64,000 bases of DNA from Streptomyces collinus Tu 365 (GTDB taxonomy: Bacteria > Actinomycetota > Actinomycetes > Streptomycetales > Streptomycetaceae): positions 6,220,170 to 6,284,169 of the forward strand of contig NC_021985.1 in NCBI RefSeq assembly GCF_000444875.1, given 5' to 3'. Shown piece by piece: positions 16,510-24,643 of the stretch; the stretch's first letter is position 1, and the number at the start of each line of letters is the position of its first letter. Below the pieces are notes generated by a model. It was not told the origin of the DNA. It did no database searches and saw nothing but the letters and a program-made list of their open reading frames with translations. Made by a program: the position numbers and the translations under genes.

Positions 16510-19038
16510 ATGATGCTGCGATACGCCCTTCAGACCGTCCGCGCCCGCATGGCCGGCTTCCTCGGCGCCTTCCTCGCCCTGATGTGCGCGGCCGCCCTGA
16601 TCACCGCCTGCGGCACCCTCCTGGAGACCGGGCTGCGCGGCGCGATCCGCACCGAGCGCTACGCCGCCGCTCCCGTCGTGGTCTCCGCCGACCAGTACGT
16701 CCACCACACCAAGGTCAAGCACAAGAAGGGCAAGACCAAGGTCAAGCACAAGGCGAAGCCCATCGCCGAACGCGCCTGGCTCTCCGCGGACCTCGGTACG
16801 ACACTCGCCCACACCCCCGGCGTCGCCCGCGTCGTCCCCGAACTCACCTTCCTCGCCCAGCCACTGCCCCCGTCCGGCACCGGCGACCGCACCGCCTACG
16901 GGCACGCCTGGGACTCCGCCGCGCTGACGCCCTACCGGCTGACCGCCGGCCGCGCTCCCCGGGCGGCCGGGGACCTCGTCATCGACGACGGCCTCGCCGC
17001 GCGCGCCCACCTCCGGCCCGGCGACCGCCTCACCGTGCAGTCGACCCAGTCCCCGCGCAGCTACCGCGTCACCGGTGTCGCCACCCCGGCCACGCCCGTA
17101 CGCCACCAGACCTCCCTGTTCTTCTCCACCGCCGAGGCCCGACGGCTCGCCGCCCACCCGGGACAGGTCACCGCCTTCGGCGTCCTCCCGGCCGAGGGCA
17201 CCGACCCGGCCACCGTGCGCCAGGCCGTGACCCGGGCGCTGCACGGCACCACCGCTCAGGTCAGCACCGAAGACGCCCGCGGCCCCGTGGAGTTCCTCGA
17301 CGCGGCAGCCGCCCGCACCCGGCTGGTCAGCATGGGCGGCGCGATGGGCGGCACCTCGCTGCTGGTCGCGGTGCTCGTGGTCGTCGGCACCTTCGCGCTC
17401 ACCGTCCAGCAGCGCCACCGCGAACTCGCCCTGCTCCGCGCCATCGCCGCCACGCCCGGACAGATCCGCAAGCTGCTCGGCCGGGAGGCGCTGATCGTCG
17501 GCGCCGCCGCGGGAACCACCGGCGCACTGCTCGGGCTGCCGCTGGGCGGCTGGCTGCACTCCCGGTTCGTCGCCCTCGGCGCCGTACCCGTCACCCTCCA
17601 GCCCAGTGTCAGTGCCTTCCCGCCGCTGGCCGCTCTTGCCGCCACCCTGCTGGGCGCCTGGGCCGCGGCCCGGATCGCCTCGCGCAGGATCACCAGGATC
17701 AGGCCGGCCGAAGCCCTGGCCGAGGCCAGGACCGAACGCACCCGCCCGGCCTGGGGCCGGATCACCGCCGGGCTGTTGCTCCTCGCCGGCGGGATCTTCC
17801 TCGTCGCCGTCCTCACCTCCCTGCGCACCGAGCCCGCCTCGACTCCCGTGACCTTCCTCGCCGTCGTCGTTCTGTGCACCGCGGTCGCCCTGCTCGGCCC
17901 GCTGCTCGTCAGGGCCGCCGCGCTGCTGCTCGCCCTCCCGCTGCGGCTCACCGGCCAGGGCGGCCGCCTCGCCACCGCCAACCTGCGTGGTAACGCCACC
18001 CGGATGGCCTCCGTCGTCACCCCCCTCACCCTGCTCATCGGCATGACCTGCACCGTGCTGTTCGTCCAGTCGACCCTCGGCGGTGCCGCCCGCGCCCAGG
18101 CACGCGAGGGCGTCACCGCCGACTGGGTGGTCGCCGCCCAGGGGCCCGGCGTCCCCGCCGAGGCCGCGCAGCGGCTGCGTGCCCAGCACGACACCGTCAC
18201 CGAAGTCGTCCGCACCACCGTCCGGGTCGGCCTCGACAAGTACTCCGCCCAGGGCGTCACACCGGCCGGCCTGACCCGTACCTGGGATCCGAAGGTGACC
18301 GCCGGCTCCCTCGGCGATCTCGCCCCCGGCACCGTCGCCGTCAGTGAACTGGCCGCCGACCAGCACGACCTGAAGCCCGGAAGCAGCCTGAAACTCACGC
18401 TCGGCGACGGCACGCCCGCCACGCTCACCGTCGCCGCCGTCTACGCCCGGGGTCTCGGCTTCGGCGATCTCACCTTCGCCCACGACCTCGTGGCCCACCA
18501 CGTCGACAACCCGCTCGCCTCCTCCGTCCTCGTCAGCACGCCCCGTACACAGAAAGAACTCGCGACTACGCTCCGTGAGTTCCCGGGACTCCGGATTCTT
18601 TCTCCGGCCGCCGCGGACTCCCTCCAGGCCGACCGGCAGCAGGCGAACGCCGAGGTCAACTACCTGGCCATGGGGCTCGTCCTGGCCTTCACCGCCATCG
18701 CGGTCGTCAACACCCTGGCGATGTCGGTCGCGGAACGTGTCCGGGAGTTCGCCCTCCTCCGCCTCGCCGGCGCGACCCGCCGTCAGGTGCTGCGGGTCCT
18801 GCGCACCGAGGTGCTGACCGTGCTGCTCCTCGCCACGGCACTCGGCAGCGGCATCGCCCTCGCCGTGCTCTGCGCCTTCAGCCTGGGCATGACCGGCCGG
18901 GCCGCTCCCACCGTCACGCCGCTGCTGTACGTCACGGTGGTCGCGGTCGCCGCCCTCCTCGCCCTCGTCTCCAGCGCCGTACCCGGGCGCGCGGCGTTGC
19001 GGGTGCCGGCGGTGACGGTGGCCACGGCGAAGGAGTAG
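16510..19038 (+). CDS. FtsX/MacB-type ABC transporter permease, without adjacent ATPase
   Basis: The protein has 842 residues with two FtsX domains. An N-terminal membrane helix (about 14-34) is followed by a large extracellular part, a helix bundle around residues 280-400, a second set at about 420-520, another extracellular part, and a final helix trio containing AERVREFALLRLAGATRRQVLR. QQRHRELALLRAIAATPGQIRKLLG marks the cytoplasmic coupling loop. Such permeases work with an ATPase in peptide or lipoprotein export or in envelope stress. None is encoded next to it; recX precedes and rhodanese follows on the other strand. Residues 65-81 hold an unusual His/Lys-rich run with two KVKHK copies. 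ATG is at 16510; an in-frame ATG follows directly. Confidence 0.88.
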   Translation: MMLRYALQTVRARMAGFLGAFLALMCAAALITACGTLLETGLRGAIRTERYAAAPVVVSADQYVHHTKVKHKKGKTKVKHKAKPIAERAWLSADLGTTLAHTPGVARVVPELTFLAQPLPPSGTGDRTAYGHAWDSAALTPYRLTAGRAPRAAGDLVIDDGLAARAHLRPGDRLTVQSTQSPRSYRVTGVATPATPVRHQTSLFFSTAEARRLAAHPGQVTAFGVLPAEGTDPATVRQAVTRALHGTTAQVSTEDARGPVEFLDAAAARTRLVSMGGAMGGTSLLVAVLVVVGTFALTVQQRHRELALLRAIAATPGQIRKLLGREALIVGAAAGTTGALLGLPLGGWLHSRFVALGAVPVTLQPSVSAFPPLAALAATLLGAWAAARIASRRITRIRPAEALAEARTERTRPAWGRITAGLLLLAGGIFLVAVLTSLRTEPASTPVTFLAVVVLCTAVALLGPLLVRAAALLLALPLRLTGQGGRLATANLRGNATRMASVVTPLTLLIGMTCTVLFVQSTLGGAARAQAREGVTADWVVAAQGPGVPAEAAQRLRAQHDTVTEVVRTTVRVGLDKYSAQGVTPAGLTRTWDPKVTAGSLGDLAPGTVAVSELAADQHDLKPGSSLKLTLGDGTPATLTVAAVYARGLGFGDLTFAHDLVAHHVDNPLASSVLVSTPRTQKELATTLREFPGLRILSPAAADSLQADRQQANAEVNYLAMGLVLAFTAIAVVNTLAMSVAERVREFALLRLAGATRRQVLRVLRTEVLTVLLLATALGSGIALAVLCAFSLGMTGRAAPTVTPLLYVTVVAVAALLALVSSAVPGRAALRVPAVTVATAKE

Positions 19039-19123
19039 GGCAGCCGGAAGGGAGCCGGGTCCGCGGCCTGATGAGTGCCCGTCAGACACGCGGGACCCGT
19101 CCGCCGGCCGGCCGCCGGTCCCG

Positions 19124-19534
19124 TCAGCCCTCGGGCGGCTCCACCGGCAGCCCCGCCGCGCGCCACGCCTGGAAACCACCCACCAGGTCGGTCGCGCGGC
19201 CCAGGCCCAGCTGGTGCAGGGAGGCGGCGGCCAGGCTGGAGGCGTAACCCTCGTTGCAGATCACGACGACCCGCAGGTCGTGGCCGGTGGCCTCGGGGAC
19301 CCGGTGGCTGCCCTGCGGGTCGAGGCGCCACTCCAGTTCGTTGCGCTCGATGACGAGGGCGCCGGGGATCAGCCCGTCCCGCTCGCGCAGGGCCGCGTAC
19401 CGGATGTCGACCAGCAGGGCCTCACCCGTGCGGGCCGCCTCGTGCGCCTGCTCCGCCTCGATGCGCCGATAGCCCGCGCGGACCCGCTCCAGCAGATCGT
19501 CGATGCCTACCGGCTGTTCGTCCGCGGCGCTCAC
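19124..19534 (-). CDS. Rhodanese-like sulfurtransferase domain protein
   Basis: The protein has 136 residues, a single rhodanese domain. The active-site loop CNEGYAS at residues 93-99 places the catalytic Cys at 93, and the usual second conserved segment LVDIRYAALRERDGLIPGA is present. Rhodaneses carry a persulfide sulfur. The gene overlaps the end of the cysteine dioxygenase gene by four bases (ATGA), so the two are translated together, suggesting a role in handling sulfur released from cysteine or its oxidation products. Confidence 0.9.
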   Translation of the reverse strand: MSAADEQPVGIDDLLERVRAGYRRIEAEQAHEAARTGEALLVDIRYAALRERDGLIPGALVIERNELEWRLDPQGSHRVPEATGHDLRVVVICNEGYASSLAAASLHQLGLGRATDLVGGFQAWRAAGLPVEPPEG

Positions 19535-20076
19535 TGCCAGTCCTCCGGACGCTCGACCTGCTCGAGGCGCAGCACCGGGCCCGTGCGGCTGTAGCGGCGG
19601 ATCCGCGGCAGCGGCGGGTAGTAGGCGTGGACCGAGATCGCGTGCCGCTCGGTGGACTCGTTGAGCACCTCGTGCACATGGTGACGGCCGAAGGCGCGGC
19701 CCTCACCGGCGGGCAGCCGGCGCTTGCGGTCCACGTCCTCGGCGAGTTCCAGCGTCTTCCAGCCGTCGGTGGGCAGCCGGGCCGCCAGCGAGTACTCCGC
19801 GAGCTCGCCCGACGCGGTGACGAACGCGCCGACCGAGTCGGCGTGGTCGTGCCAGCCGGTGCCGGAGCCGGGCGGCCAGCCGATCAGCCAGGCCTCGCTG
19901 CCGCCGGGGCCGTCCAGCCGCACCCAGGTGCGGCCCTCCGGGTCGAGCGGGAGCGAGGCGATCAGCTCGGTGTCGGCGGCCGTGCGCCGCACGAAGTCGA
20001 GGAGGGCCGCCTGGGTCGGCGCGGAGCCGGCGGCACGGGCCGCGGCAGGGGAGGAGAGAGCGGGGGAGACAGACAC
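19531..20076 (-). CDS. Cysteine dioxygenase (type I, cupin fold)
   Basis: The protein has 181 residues. The mononuclear-iron site of cysteine dioxygenases is visible: H76 and H78 in GTGWHDHADSVGAF, a third His in FGRHHVHEVLN (132-135), and the late tyrosine in SVHAYYPPL near 152. The enzyme oxidises L-cysteine to cysteine sulfinate. The GTG at 20076 has AGGA eight bases upstream (minus strand, at 20085-20088); the GTG two codons earlier is too close to that site. It shares a four-base overlap with the rhodanese gene. Upstream lies a cysteine-containing leader peptide and a hairpin, so expression is probably attenuated according to cysteine supply. Confidence 0.9.
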   Translation of the reverse strand: MSVSPALSSPAAARAAGSAPTQAALLDFVRRTAADTELIASLPLDPEGRTWVRLDGPGGSEAWLIGWPPGSGTGWHDHADSVGAFVTASGELAEYSLAARLPTDGWKTLELAEDVDRKRRLPAGEGRAFGRHHVHEVLNESTERHAISVHAYYPPLPRIRRYSRTGPVLRLEQVERPEDWQ

Positions 20077-20104
20077 GTGCACCGTCCTGAATGGGTTCGC
20101 CGAA

Positions 20105-20124
20105 CGGGCGCGCGAGGGCGCCCG
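20105..20124 (-). promoter_or_regulatory. Hairpin between leader peptide and cysteine dioxygenase
   Basis: CGGGCGC (20105-20111) pairs with GCGCCCG (20118-20124) across a six-base loop, 28 bases before the cysteine dioxygenase start. It could act as an attenuator or hide the ribosome site, depending on ribosome position on the leader peptide. Confidence 0.5.
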
Positions 20125-20143
20125 GAAGAAGGGGGAAGCGAAT

Positions 20144-20230
20144 TCAGCGGGACGGGCGACACACGCAGCCCGCGTAGCGGACGAGGTCCATATGGACCCT
20201 CCGCCACAGGCGTACACAGGTGTCGGTCAC
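20144..20230 (-). CDS. Cysteine-containing leader peptide (28 aa)
   Basis: A 28-codon frame starts with GTG at 20230 and ends RYAGCVCRPSR at 20144. Its core HMDLVRYAGCVCR resembles the short actinobacterial 'putative leader peptide' family (pattern HVDLxRxAxxxCR) found before sulfur-metabolism genes. It has three Cys codons, two of them separated by one codon near the end. A consensus promoter stands exactly seven bases before the GTG, so translation starts on a leaderless mRNA. The cysteine dioxygenase start is 67 bases downstream, after a GC-rich hairpin. A role in sensing charged tRNA-Cys is inferred from this layout. Confidence 0.75.
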   Translation of the reverse strand: MTDTCVRLWRRVHMDLVRYAGCVCRPSR

Positions 20231-20237
20231 GATCCGG

Positions 20238-20266
20238 AGTACAGCACGCCGCCGCAGGACGGTCAA
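20238..20266 (-). promoter_or_regulatory. Promoter of the leader peptide-cysteine dioxygenase-rhodanese operon
   Basis: Minus strand: TTGACC (20266-20261), 17-base spacer, TGTACT (20243-20238), seven bases, then GTG at 20230. Spacing is ideal for the main sigma factor and a leaderless start. Confidence 0.7.
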
Positions 20267-20301
20267 CTCACTGTCACCATCTGGACAGAGGGTGACGGGC
20301 C

Positions 20302-21921
20302 TCACGGTCGGCGGGCGCCAGAGCCGGCCTCCGCCGCCTCCGCCTCCTCCTCCTTCCCGGGGCCGCCCACGGTCGCCTCGGCGGCCGCGTAGAGATCGGC
20401 CGGACGTACTCCGCTCAGCGCGGTGACCAGATGGCCGTCGGGGCGCACGAGCAGCACGCTGTGCGCCGGCGCGCCCGGGTACTCCTCGGCGACCAGGAGC
20501 TCGGCCGGGTGCGGCAGCGCCGTCACCGCCGCCGCGAGCCGCGGCATCACCCCGGCGGACATCCAGTGCCTGCGGTCCCACACGCCCGTGCCCGGCGCGA
20601 TCAGCACGACCAGAAGGGCCCCGCGTCCCAGCCGGTCGCGCAACCGCACGAAGGAACCGTCCTCCGCCGTGACCCGCACGTCGGTGACCGCCGCGCCGGG
20701 CGGGGTCTCGACGGCGATCTCGCCCTCCAGATGGCGTGGGGTGAGCGGCGAGTCGGCGTACGCCCCCGGCGCACCCAGCACGCCGCGCCCCAAGTGGCCG
20801 TCCACGAGCAGCAGCTCCTGGCCCCGGGCCGTGCCGGGCACGATGCTGCGCAGCCCGCCCGAGCCGCGGAGCACCGGCAGCGCCTGGTCGGCGGCGCGCA
20901 GCCGGGCGGAGACCACCGCGCGCCGCTCGGCCTGGTAGCTGTCGAGCAGTGCCTCGTGATGCCCGTGGTGCCAGGCCGGAGCCAGCTTCCAGGCCAGGTT
21001 GTCGGCGTCGCGCAGCCCCTCGTCGAGGCCCTGCGTGCCGAGCGCGCCGAGGAGGTGGGCCGCGTCGCCGGCGAGGAAGACCCGGCCGGCACGCCAGCGC
21101 CGGGCCAGCCGGTGGTGCACGGTGTGGACGCCGGTGTCGAGGAGGTCGTAGACCGGCGCGGACTCGCCCGTCCAGCCGGTGAGCGTCTCGCGGATGCCGG
21201 CCACCAGGATCTCGGGCGTGACCAGGTCCTTGCCCGGCGGCAGCAGCCAGTCCAGACGCCACACACCGTCCGGGAGGGGGCGGGCGGTCACCTCTCCGGC
21301 CGAGGGTCCGGATTGCCGCCACGGCGGCATCCGGTGGAGCAACGCGCGTCCCTCCCAGGGAAGTTCCGTGCGCAGCGCGGCGACCGCGTGCCGCTCCACC
21401 GCCGTACGGCCCGGGAAGCGGATGTCCTGGAGCTTGCGCACGGTCGAGCGGGGGCCGTCGCAGCCGACCAGGTAGCTGCCACGCCACCAGGTGCCACTGG
21501 GCCCCCGGGTGTGCGCGGTGATGGCGGAACGCTCCTGCTCGATCGCGTCGAGCCGGCTGTCCACGGCGATCCGCACCAGAGGGTCGTCCGCGGCGGCCGC
21601 GCGCAGGGCGCCCGTGAGGACGTGCTGGGCGATGTGCAGGGGGGCGGGCTCGTCCTCCTCGAAGGTGATCTCGCTCGTCACCTGCTTGCGCCGCAGCGAC
21701 CGCCATCCGGTCCACGTCGCGCCGTGGTCACCGAGCGCGACCCCGGTCAGCCGCGACAGCAGGGCGGCCGTGTCCTCGCGCAGCACGGCGGTGCGGGCCG
21801 GGCGCGGCTCGTCCTTGCCGGGCCCCTCGTCCAGGACGACGGACGGCACCTCCTGACGGGCCAGCGCCAGGGCGAGCGTGAGCCCGACGGGCCCCGCTCC
21901 GACGACGATCACCGGGTCCAC
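20302..21921 (-). CDS. FAD-dependent aromatic-ring monooxygenase (PheA/TfdB type)
   Basis: The protein has 539 residues. The FAD Rossmann motif GAGPVG is at residues 8-13, a central GCDGPRS lies near residue 165, and GDAAHL marks the second FAD-binding segment; a thioredoxin-like C-terminal domain (about 400-520) is typical of phenol hydroxylase-like enzymes. They add oxygen to aromatic substrates with NAD(P)H. The substrate is not evident. I chose the GTG at 21921 because AGGAGG precedes it by nine bases; an earlier in-frame start gives a Cys/Arg-rich leader without motifs. The gene is on its own, between two strong regulatory or terminator elements. Confidence 0.87.
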   Translation of the reverse strand: MDPVIVVGAGPVGLTLALALARQEVPSVVLDEGPGKDEPRPARTAVLREDTAALLSRLTGVALGDHGATWTGWRSLRRKQVTSEITFEEDEPAPLHIAQHVLTGALRAAAADDPLVRIAVDSRLDAIEQERSAITAHTRGPSGTWWRGSYLVGCDGPRSTVRKLQDIRFPGRTAVERHAVAALRTELPWEGRALLHRMPPWRQSGPSAGEVTARPLPDGVWRLDWLLPPGKDLVTPEILVAGIRETLTGWTGESAPVYDLLDTGVHTVHHRLARRWRAGRVFLAGDAAHLLGALGTQGLDEGLRDADNLAWKLAPAWHHGHHEALLDSYQAERRAVVSARLRAADQALPVLRGSGGLRSIVPGTARGQELLLVDGHLGRGVLGAPGAYADSPLTPRHLEGEIAVETPPGAAVTDVRVTAEDGSFVRLRDRLGRGALLVVLIAPGTGVWDRRHWMSAGVMPRLAAAVTALPHPAELLVAEEYPGAPAHSVLLVRPDGHLVTALSGVRPADLYAAAEATVGGPGKEEEAEAAEAGSGARRP

Positions 21922-22038
21922 GACGCGGCGCCTCCTGCCCGCAGCGGTGTCCGGACGGTCGCAGGTGAACAGGAAGGTGAAGCGGGGTGCACGATCACAG
22001 AACGTATGCAACCCATTGGCGGAGTTTGCGTCAAGCGA

Positions 22039-22072
22039 CCGGAGGCAGTGGCGATCATGCCACTGCCTCCGG
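22039..22072 (-). terminator. Perfect 14-bp hairpin terminator after gluD
   Basis: CCGGAGGCAGTGGC (22039-22052) pairs without mismatch with GCCACTGCCTCCGG (22059-22072) around a six-base loop, 27 bases past the gluD stop. It should end the gluABCD transcript. Confidence 0.85.
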
Positions 22073-22098
22073 GTGAAGCATTCGGGTTTGATCGGGCG

Positions 22099-22992
22099 TC
22101 AGGCCGCGATGCCCGTCCCCGCCGCGCCGGCGATGTTCGCCGTGTCGTCGACGCCGAGCACCGCTCCGGTCGACTTCTTGCCCTGCCGCAGCCGCCGCTC
22201 CAGCCAGCTCGCGAACGAGGTCAGCGAGAAGTTGATGACCACGTAGATGACCGCGACGACCGTGAAGGAGGCGATGGTGTTGGCGCCGTAGTACGCGCTC
22301 ATCGTGTTCGCCGAGGCGAGGAGTTCGGGGAAGGTCAGGACCGCGCCGCCGAGCGCCGTGTCCTTCACGATGACGACCAGCTGGCTGACGATCGCCGGGA
22401 GCATGGCGGTGACCGACTGCGGCAGCAGGATGAGCCGCATGACCTGGTTCTTGCGCAGGCCGATCGCCATGGCCGCCTCGGACTGGCCCTTCGGCAGCGC
22501 GAGGATGCCCGCGCGGACGATCTCCGCGAGCACGGACGCGTTGTACAGCACCAGACCGGTGACGACCGCGTACAGGGGACGGTCGTCCGAACTGACGTCG
22601 GTGTACGCGGCGAACAGGGCCAGCCCGAAGATCATCAGGACCAGCACCGGGATCGCCCGGAAGAACTCCACGACCGTCGCCACCGGGACCCGTATCCACG
22701 CGTGGTCCGAGAGCCGGGCGATGCCGAGCGCGGCGCCGAGCGGGAGCGCGATGACCATGGCCAGGGCCGCGGCCTTGAGGGTGTTCTGCAGACCGGGCCA
22801 GATGTACGCCGAGTAGGCCTCGGTGCCGCTGAAGAACGGCTTCCAGAGGACCCACTCCCACTGGCCCTTGTCGTCGAGCCCCTTGTAGACCCACCACAGG
22901 ACGGCCGCGAGGACGACGAGGAAGCCCGCCGTGTACAGGAAGTTGCGCCGCTTGGCCCGCGGGCCCTGGGCGTCGTACAGGACCGAACTCAT
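22099..22992 (-). CDS. gluD: Glutamate ABC transporter permease GluD
   Basis: The 297-residue membrane protein has an N-terminal helix (about 20-37), then the His/Glu/Gln/Arg-type permease domain with about five helices. The ATPase-coupling loop reads SEAAMAIGLRKNQVMRLILLPQSV (EAA-type motif). It pairs with GluC to form the channel for glutamate uptake. It overlaps gluC by four bases and is the last gene of gluABCD. Confidence 0.93.
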   Translation of the reverse strand: MSSVLYDAQGPRAKRRNFLYTAGFLVVLAAVLWWVYKGLDDKGQWEWVLWKPFFSGTEAYSAYIWPGLQNTLKAAALAMVIALPLGAALGIARLSDHAWIRVPVATVVEFFRAIPVLVLMIFGLALFAAYTDVSSDDRPLYAVVTGLVLYNASVLAEIVRAGILALPKGQSEAAMAIGLRKNQVMRLILLPQSVTAMLPAIVSQLVVIVKDTALGGAVLTFPELLASANTMSAYYGANTIASFTVVAVIYVVINFSLTSFASWLERRLRQGKKSTGAVLGVDDTANIAGAAGTGIAA

Positions 22993-23654
22993 CGCTTCAC
23001 CGCCACCTTCTTGCCCACCCAGCCGAGGACCAGACCGGTCGGCAGCGTCAGGCAGCAGAACCCGAAGGCGATGACCGCGGAGATCAGCAGCAGCTGGGCC
23101 TCGTTCTCCACCATCTCCTTCATCAGGAGCGCCGCCTCCGCCACGCCGATCGCGGCCGCCACGGTCGTGTTCTTCGTCAACGCGATCAGCACGTTGGTCA
23201 GCGGCCCGACGGCCGCACGGAAGGCCTGCGGCAGTACGACGAGGCCCAGGACCTGCGTGAAGCTCAGGCCGATGGCCCGGGCCGCCTCGGCCTGCCCGAC
23301 CGGCACCGTGTTGATGCCGGAGCGGATCGCCTCGCAGACGAAGGCCGACGTGTAGACGACCAGACCGAGTACGGCGAGCCGGAAGTTGGACGTGTCGACC
23401 TGGTCCGACCCCAGGGTGATGCGCAGGGTGTCCTTCAGGCCGAGCGAGGCGAACAGGATGATCACCGTGAGCGGGATGTTCCGCACGATGTTCACGTAGG
23501 CGGTGCCGAAACCGCGCATGAGCGGCACCGGGCCCACCCGCATGGCGGCCAGCAGAGTGCCCCAGACCAGGGAGCCCGCGGCCGACAGCAGCGTCAGCTG
23601 CACTGTCGTCCAGAAGGCTCCCAGCACGTCGTACTTGTCAAGAAAGTCGAACAC
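22989..23654 (-). CDS. gluC: Glutamate ABC transporter permease GluC
   Basis: The 221-residue permease subunit has five membrane helices and the coupling loop AEAARAIGLSFTQVLGLVVLPQAF. It starts MFDFLDKYDVLGAFWTTVQLTLLS, as usual for polar amino-acid permeases of this class. It is separated from gluB by 70 bases that hold a strong hairpin, and coupled to gluD by a four-base overlap. That arrangement implies less GluC/GluD than GluB protein. Confidence 0.93.
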   Translation of the reverse strand: MFDFLDKYDVLGAFWTTVQLTLLSAAGSLVWGTLLAAMRVGPVPLMRGFGTAYVNIVRNIPLTVIILFASLGLKDTLRITLGSDQVDTSNFRLAVLGLVVYTSAFVCEAIRSGINTVPVGQAEAARAIGLSFTQVLGLVVLPQAFRAAVGPLTNVLIALTKNTTVAAAIGVAEAALLMKEMVENEAQLLLISAVIAFGFCCLTLPTGLVLGWVGKKVAVKR

Positions 23655-23682
23655 GATCTCCCGTGCTTCCGCGTGTAGGGAC

Positions 23683-23722
23683 GCCCGGGTGCGCCGCCCT
23701 CACGGACGGCGCACCCGCCGGG
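23683..23722 (-). repeat. Intercistronic stem-loop between gluB and gluC
   Basis: GGGTGCGCCG (23687-23696) pairs with CGGCGCACCC (23707-23716), and outer GCCC/GGGC bases extend the stem to 23683-23722. Its position after the binding-protein gene suggests mRNA stabilisation or partial termination, giving an excess of GluB over the permeases. Confidence 0.65.
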
Positions 23723-23724
23723 CC

Positions 23725-24558
23725 TCAGCTCTTGATGTCGCCGATCTTCGGGGCGGGCTCGTTCTTGTAGCCGGCCGGGCCGAAGTTCTTGTCCACGGCC
23801 TTCTGCCACGAACCGTCGGAGACCATCGACTCGAGGGCCTTGTTGATCTTGGCCTTGAGGTCGCTGCCCTTCTTGACGCCGATGCCGTAGTTCTCGTTGG
23901 TCATCTTGAGACCGCCGAGCTTGAACTTGCCCTTGAACTGGGCCTGGGCGGCGTAACCGGCGAGGATCGAGTCGTCCGTGGTCAGCGCGTCGATGGCCTT
24001 GCTCTGCAGACCGGTCAGGCACGCCGAGTACGTCGGGTACTGCTGCAGCTGCGCCTTGGGGGCCAGCTTGTCCTTGACGTTCTGGGCCGACGTCGAGCCG
24101 GTCACCGAACACAGCTTCTTCTTGTTCAGGTCGCCGGCCGACTTGATGGAGGAGTCGTCCGCGCGGATCAGCACGTCCTGGTGGGCCAGCAGGTACGGGC
24201 CGGCGAAGTCGACCTTCTGCTGACGCTCCGGGGTGATCGAGTAGGACGCGGCGATGAAGTCGACGTCACCGCGCTGCAGCATGGTCTCGCGGTCGGCGCT
24301 CTTCGACTCCTTCCACTCGATCTGGTCGGGGCTGTAGCCGAGCTTCTTGGCGACGTAGGTGGCCACGTCGACGTCGAAGCCGGAGTAGCCCTGCGGGGTC
24401 TTCTGGCCGATGCCGGGCTGGTCGAACTTGATACCGACGGTGATCTTCTTGCCGCCGCCGGAGCCGCCGTCGTCCTTCTTGTCGCCGCCGCACGCGGTCG
24501 CGGACACGGCAAGGGCGAGCACGACGGCCGAGGCGGCGGTGACCTTGCGGAGCTTCAT
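23725..24558 (-). CDS. gluB: Glutamate-binding lipoprotein GluB
   Basis: The protein has 277 residues. A lipoprotein signal ends in SATAC with the lipidated Cys at 23, followed by an Asp/Gly/Lys-rich linker and a periplasmic-binding-protein family 3 domain (ITVGIKFDQPGIGQKTPQGY, GFDVDVATYVAKKLG, QRGDVDFIAASYSITPERQQ). It captures glutamate outside the membrane and delivers it to GluCD. It lies between gluA and gluC on the same strand, with 85 bases to gluA and 70 to gluC, both containing hairpins. Confidence 0.95.
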   Translation of the reverse strand: MKLRKVTAASAVVLALAVSATACGGDKKDDGGSGGGKKITVGIKFDQPGIGQKTPQGYSGFDVDVATYVAKKLGYSPDQIEWKESKSADRETMLQRGDVDFIAASYSITPERQQKVDFAGPYLLAHQDVLIRADDSSIKSAGDLNKKKLCSVTGSTSAQNVKDKLAPKAQLQQYPTYSACLTGLQSKAIDALTTDDSILAGYAAQAQFKGKFKLGGLKMTNENYGIGVKKGSDLKAKINKALESMVSDGSWQKAVDKNFGPAGYKNEPAPKIGDIKS

Positions 24559-24643
24559 GGTGAACTTCCTTTGCGTGGTGAAGGAACGAGGGCCGTGAGG
24601 GACGGGTGGCCCCGGGGCCGCCGGGGCGCCGGGCTCGGTGCCG

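Noticed and set aside
22059..22072. GCCACTG sequence resembling a cobalamin-riboswitch B12 box
   Set aside because: It is one arm of a perfect hairpin after gluD and has no riboswitch context or B12-related gene downstream.
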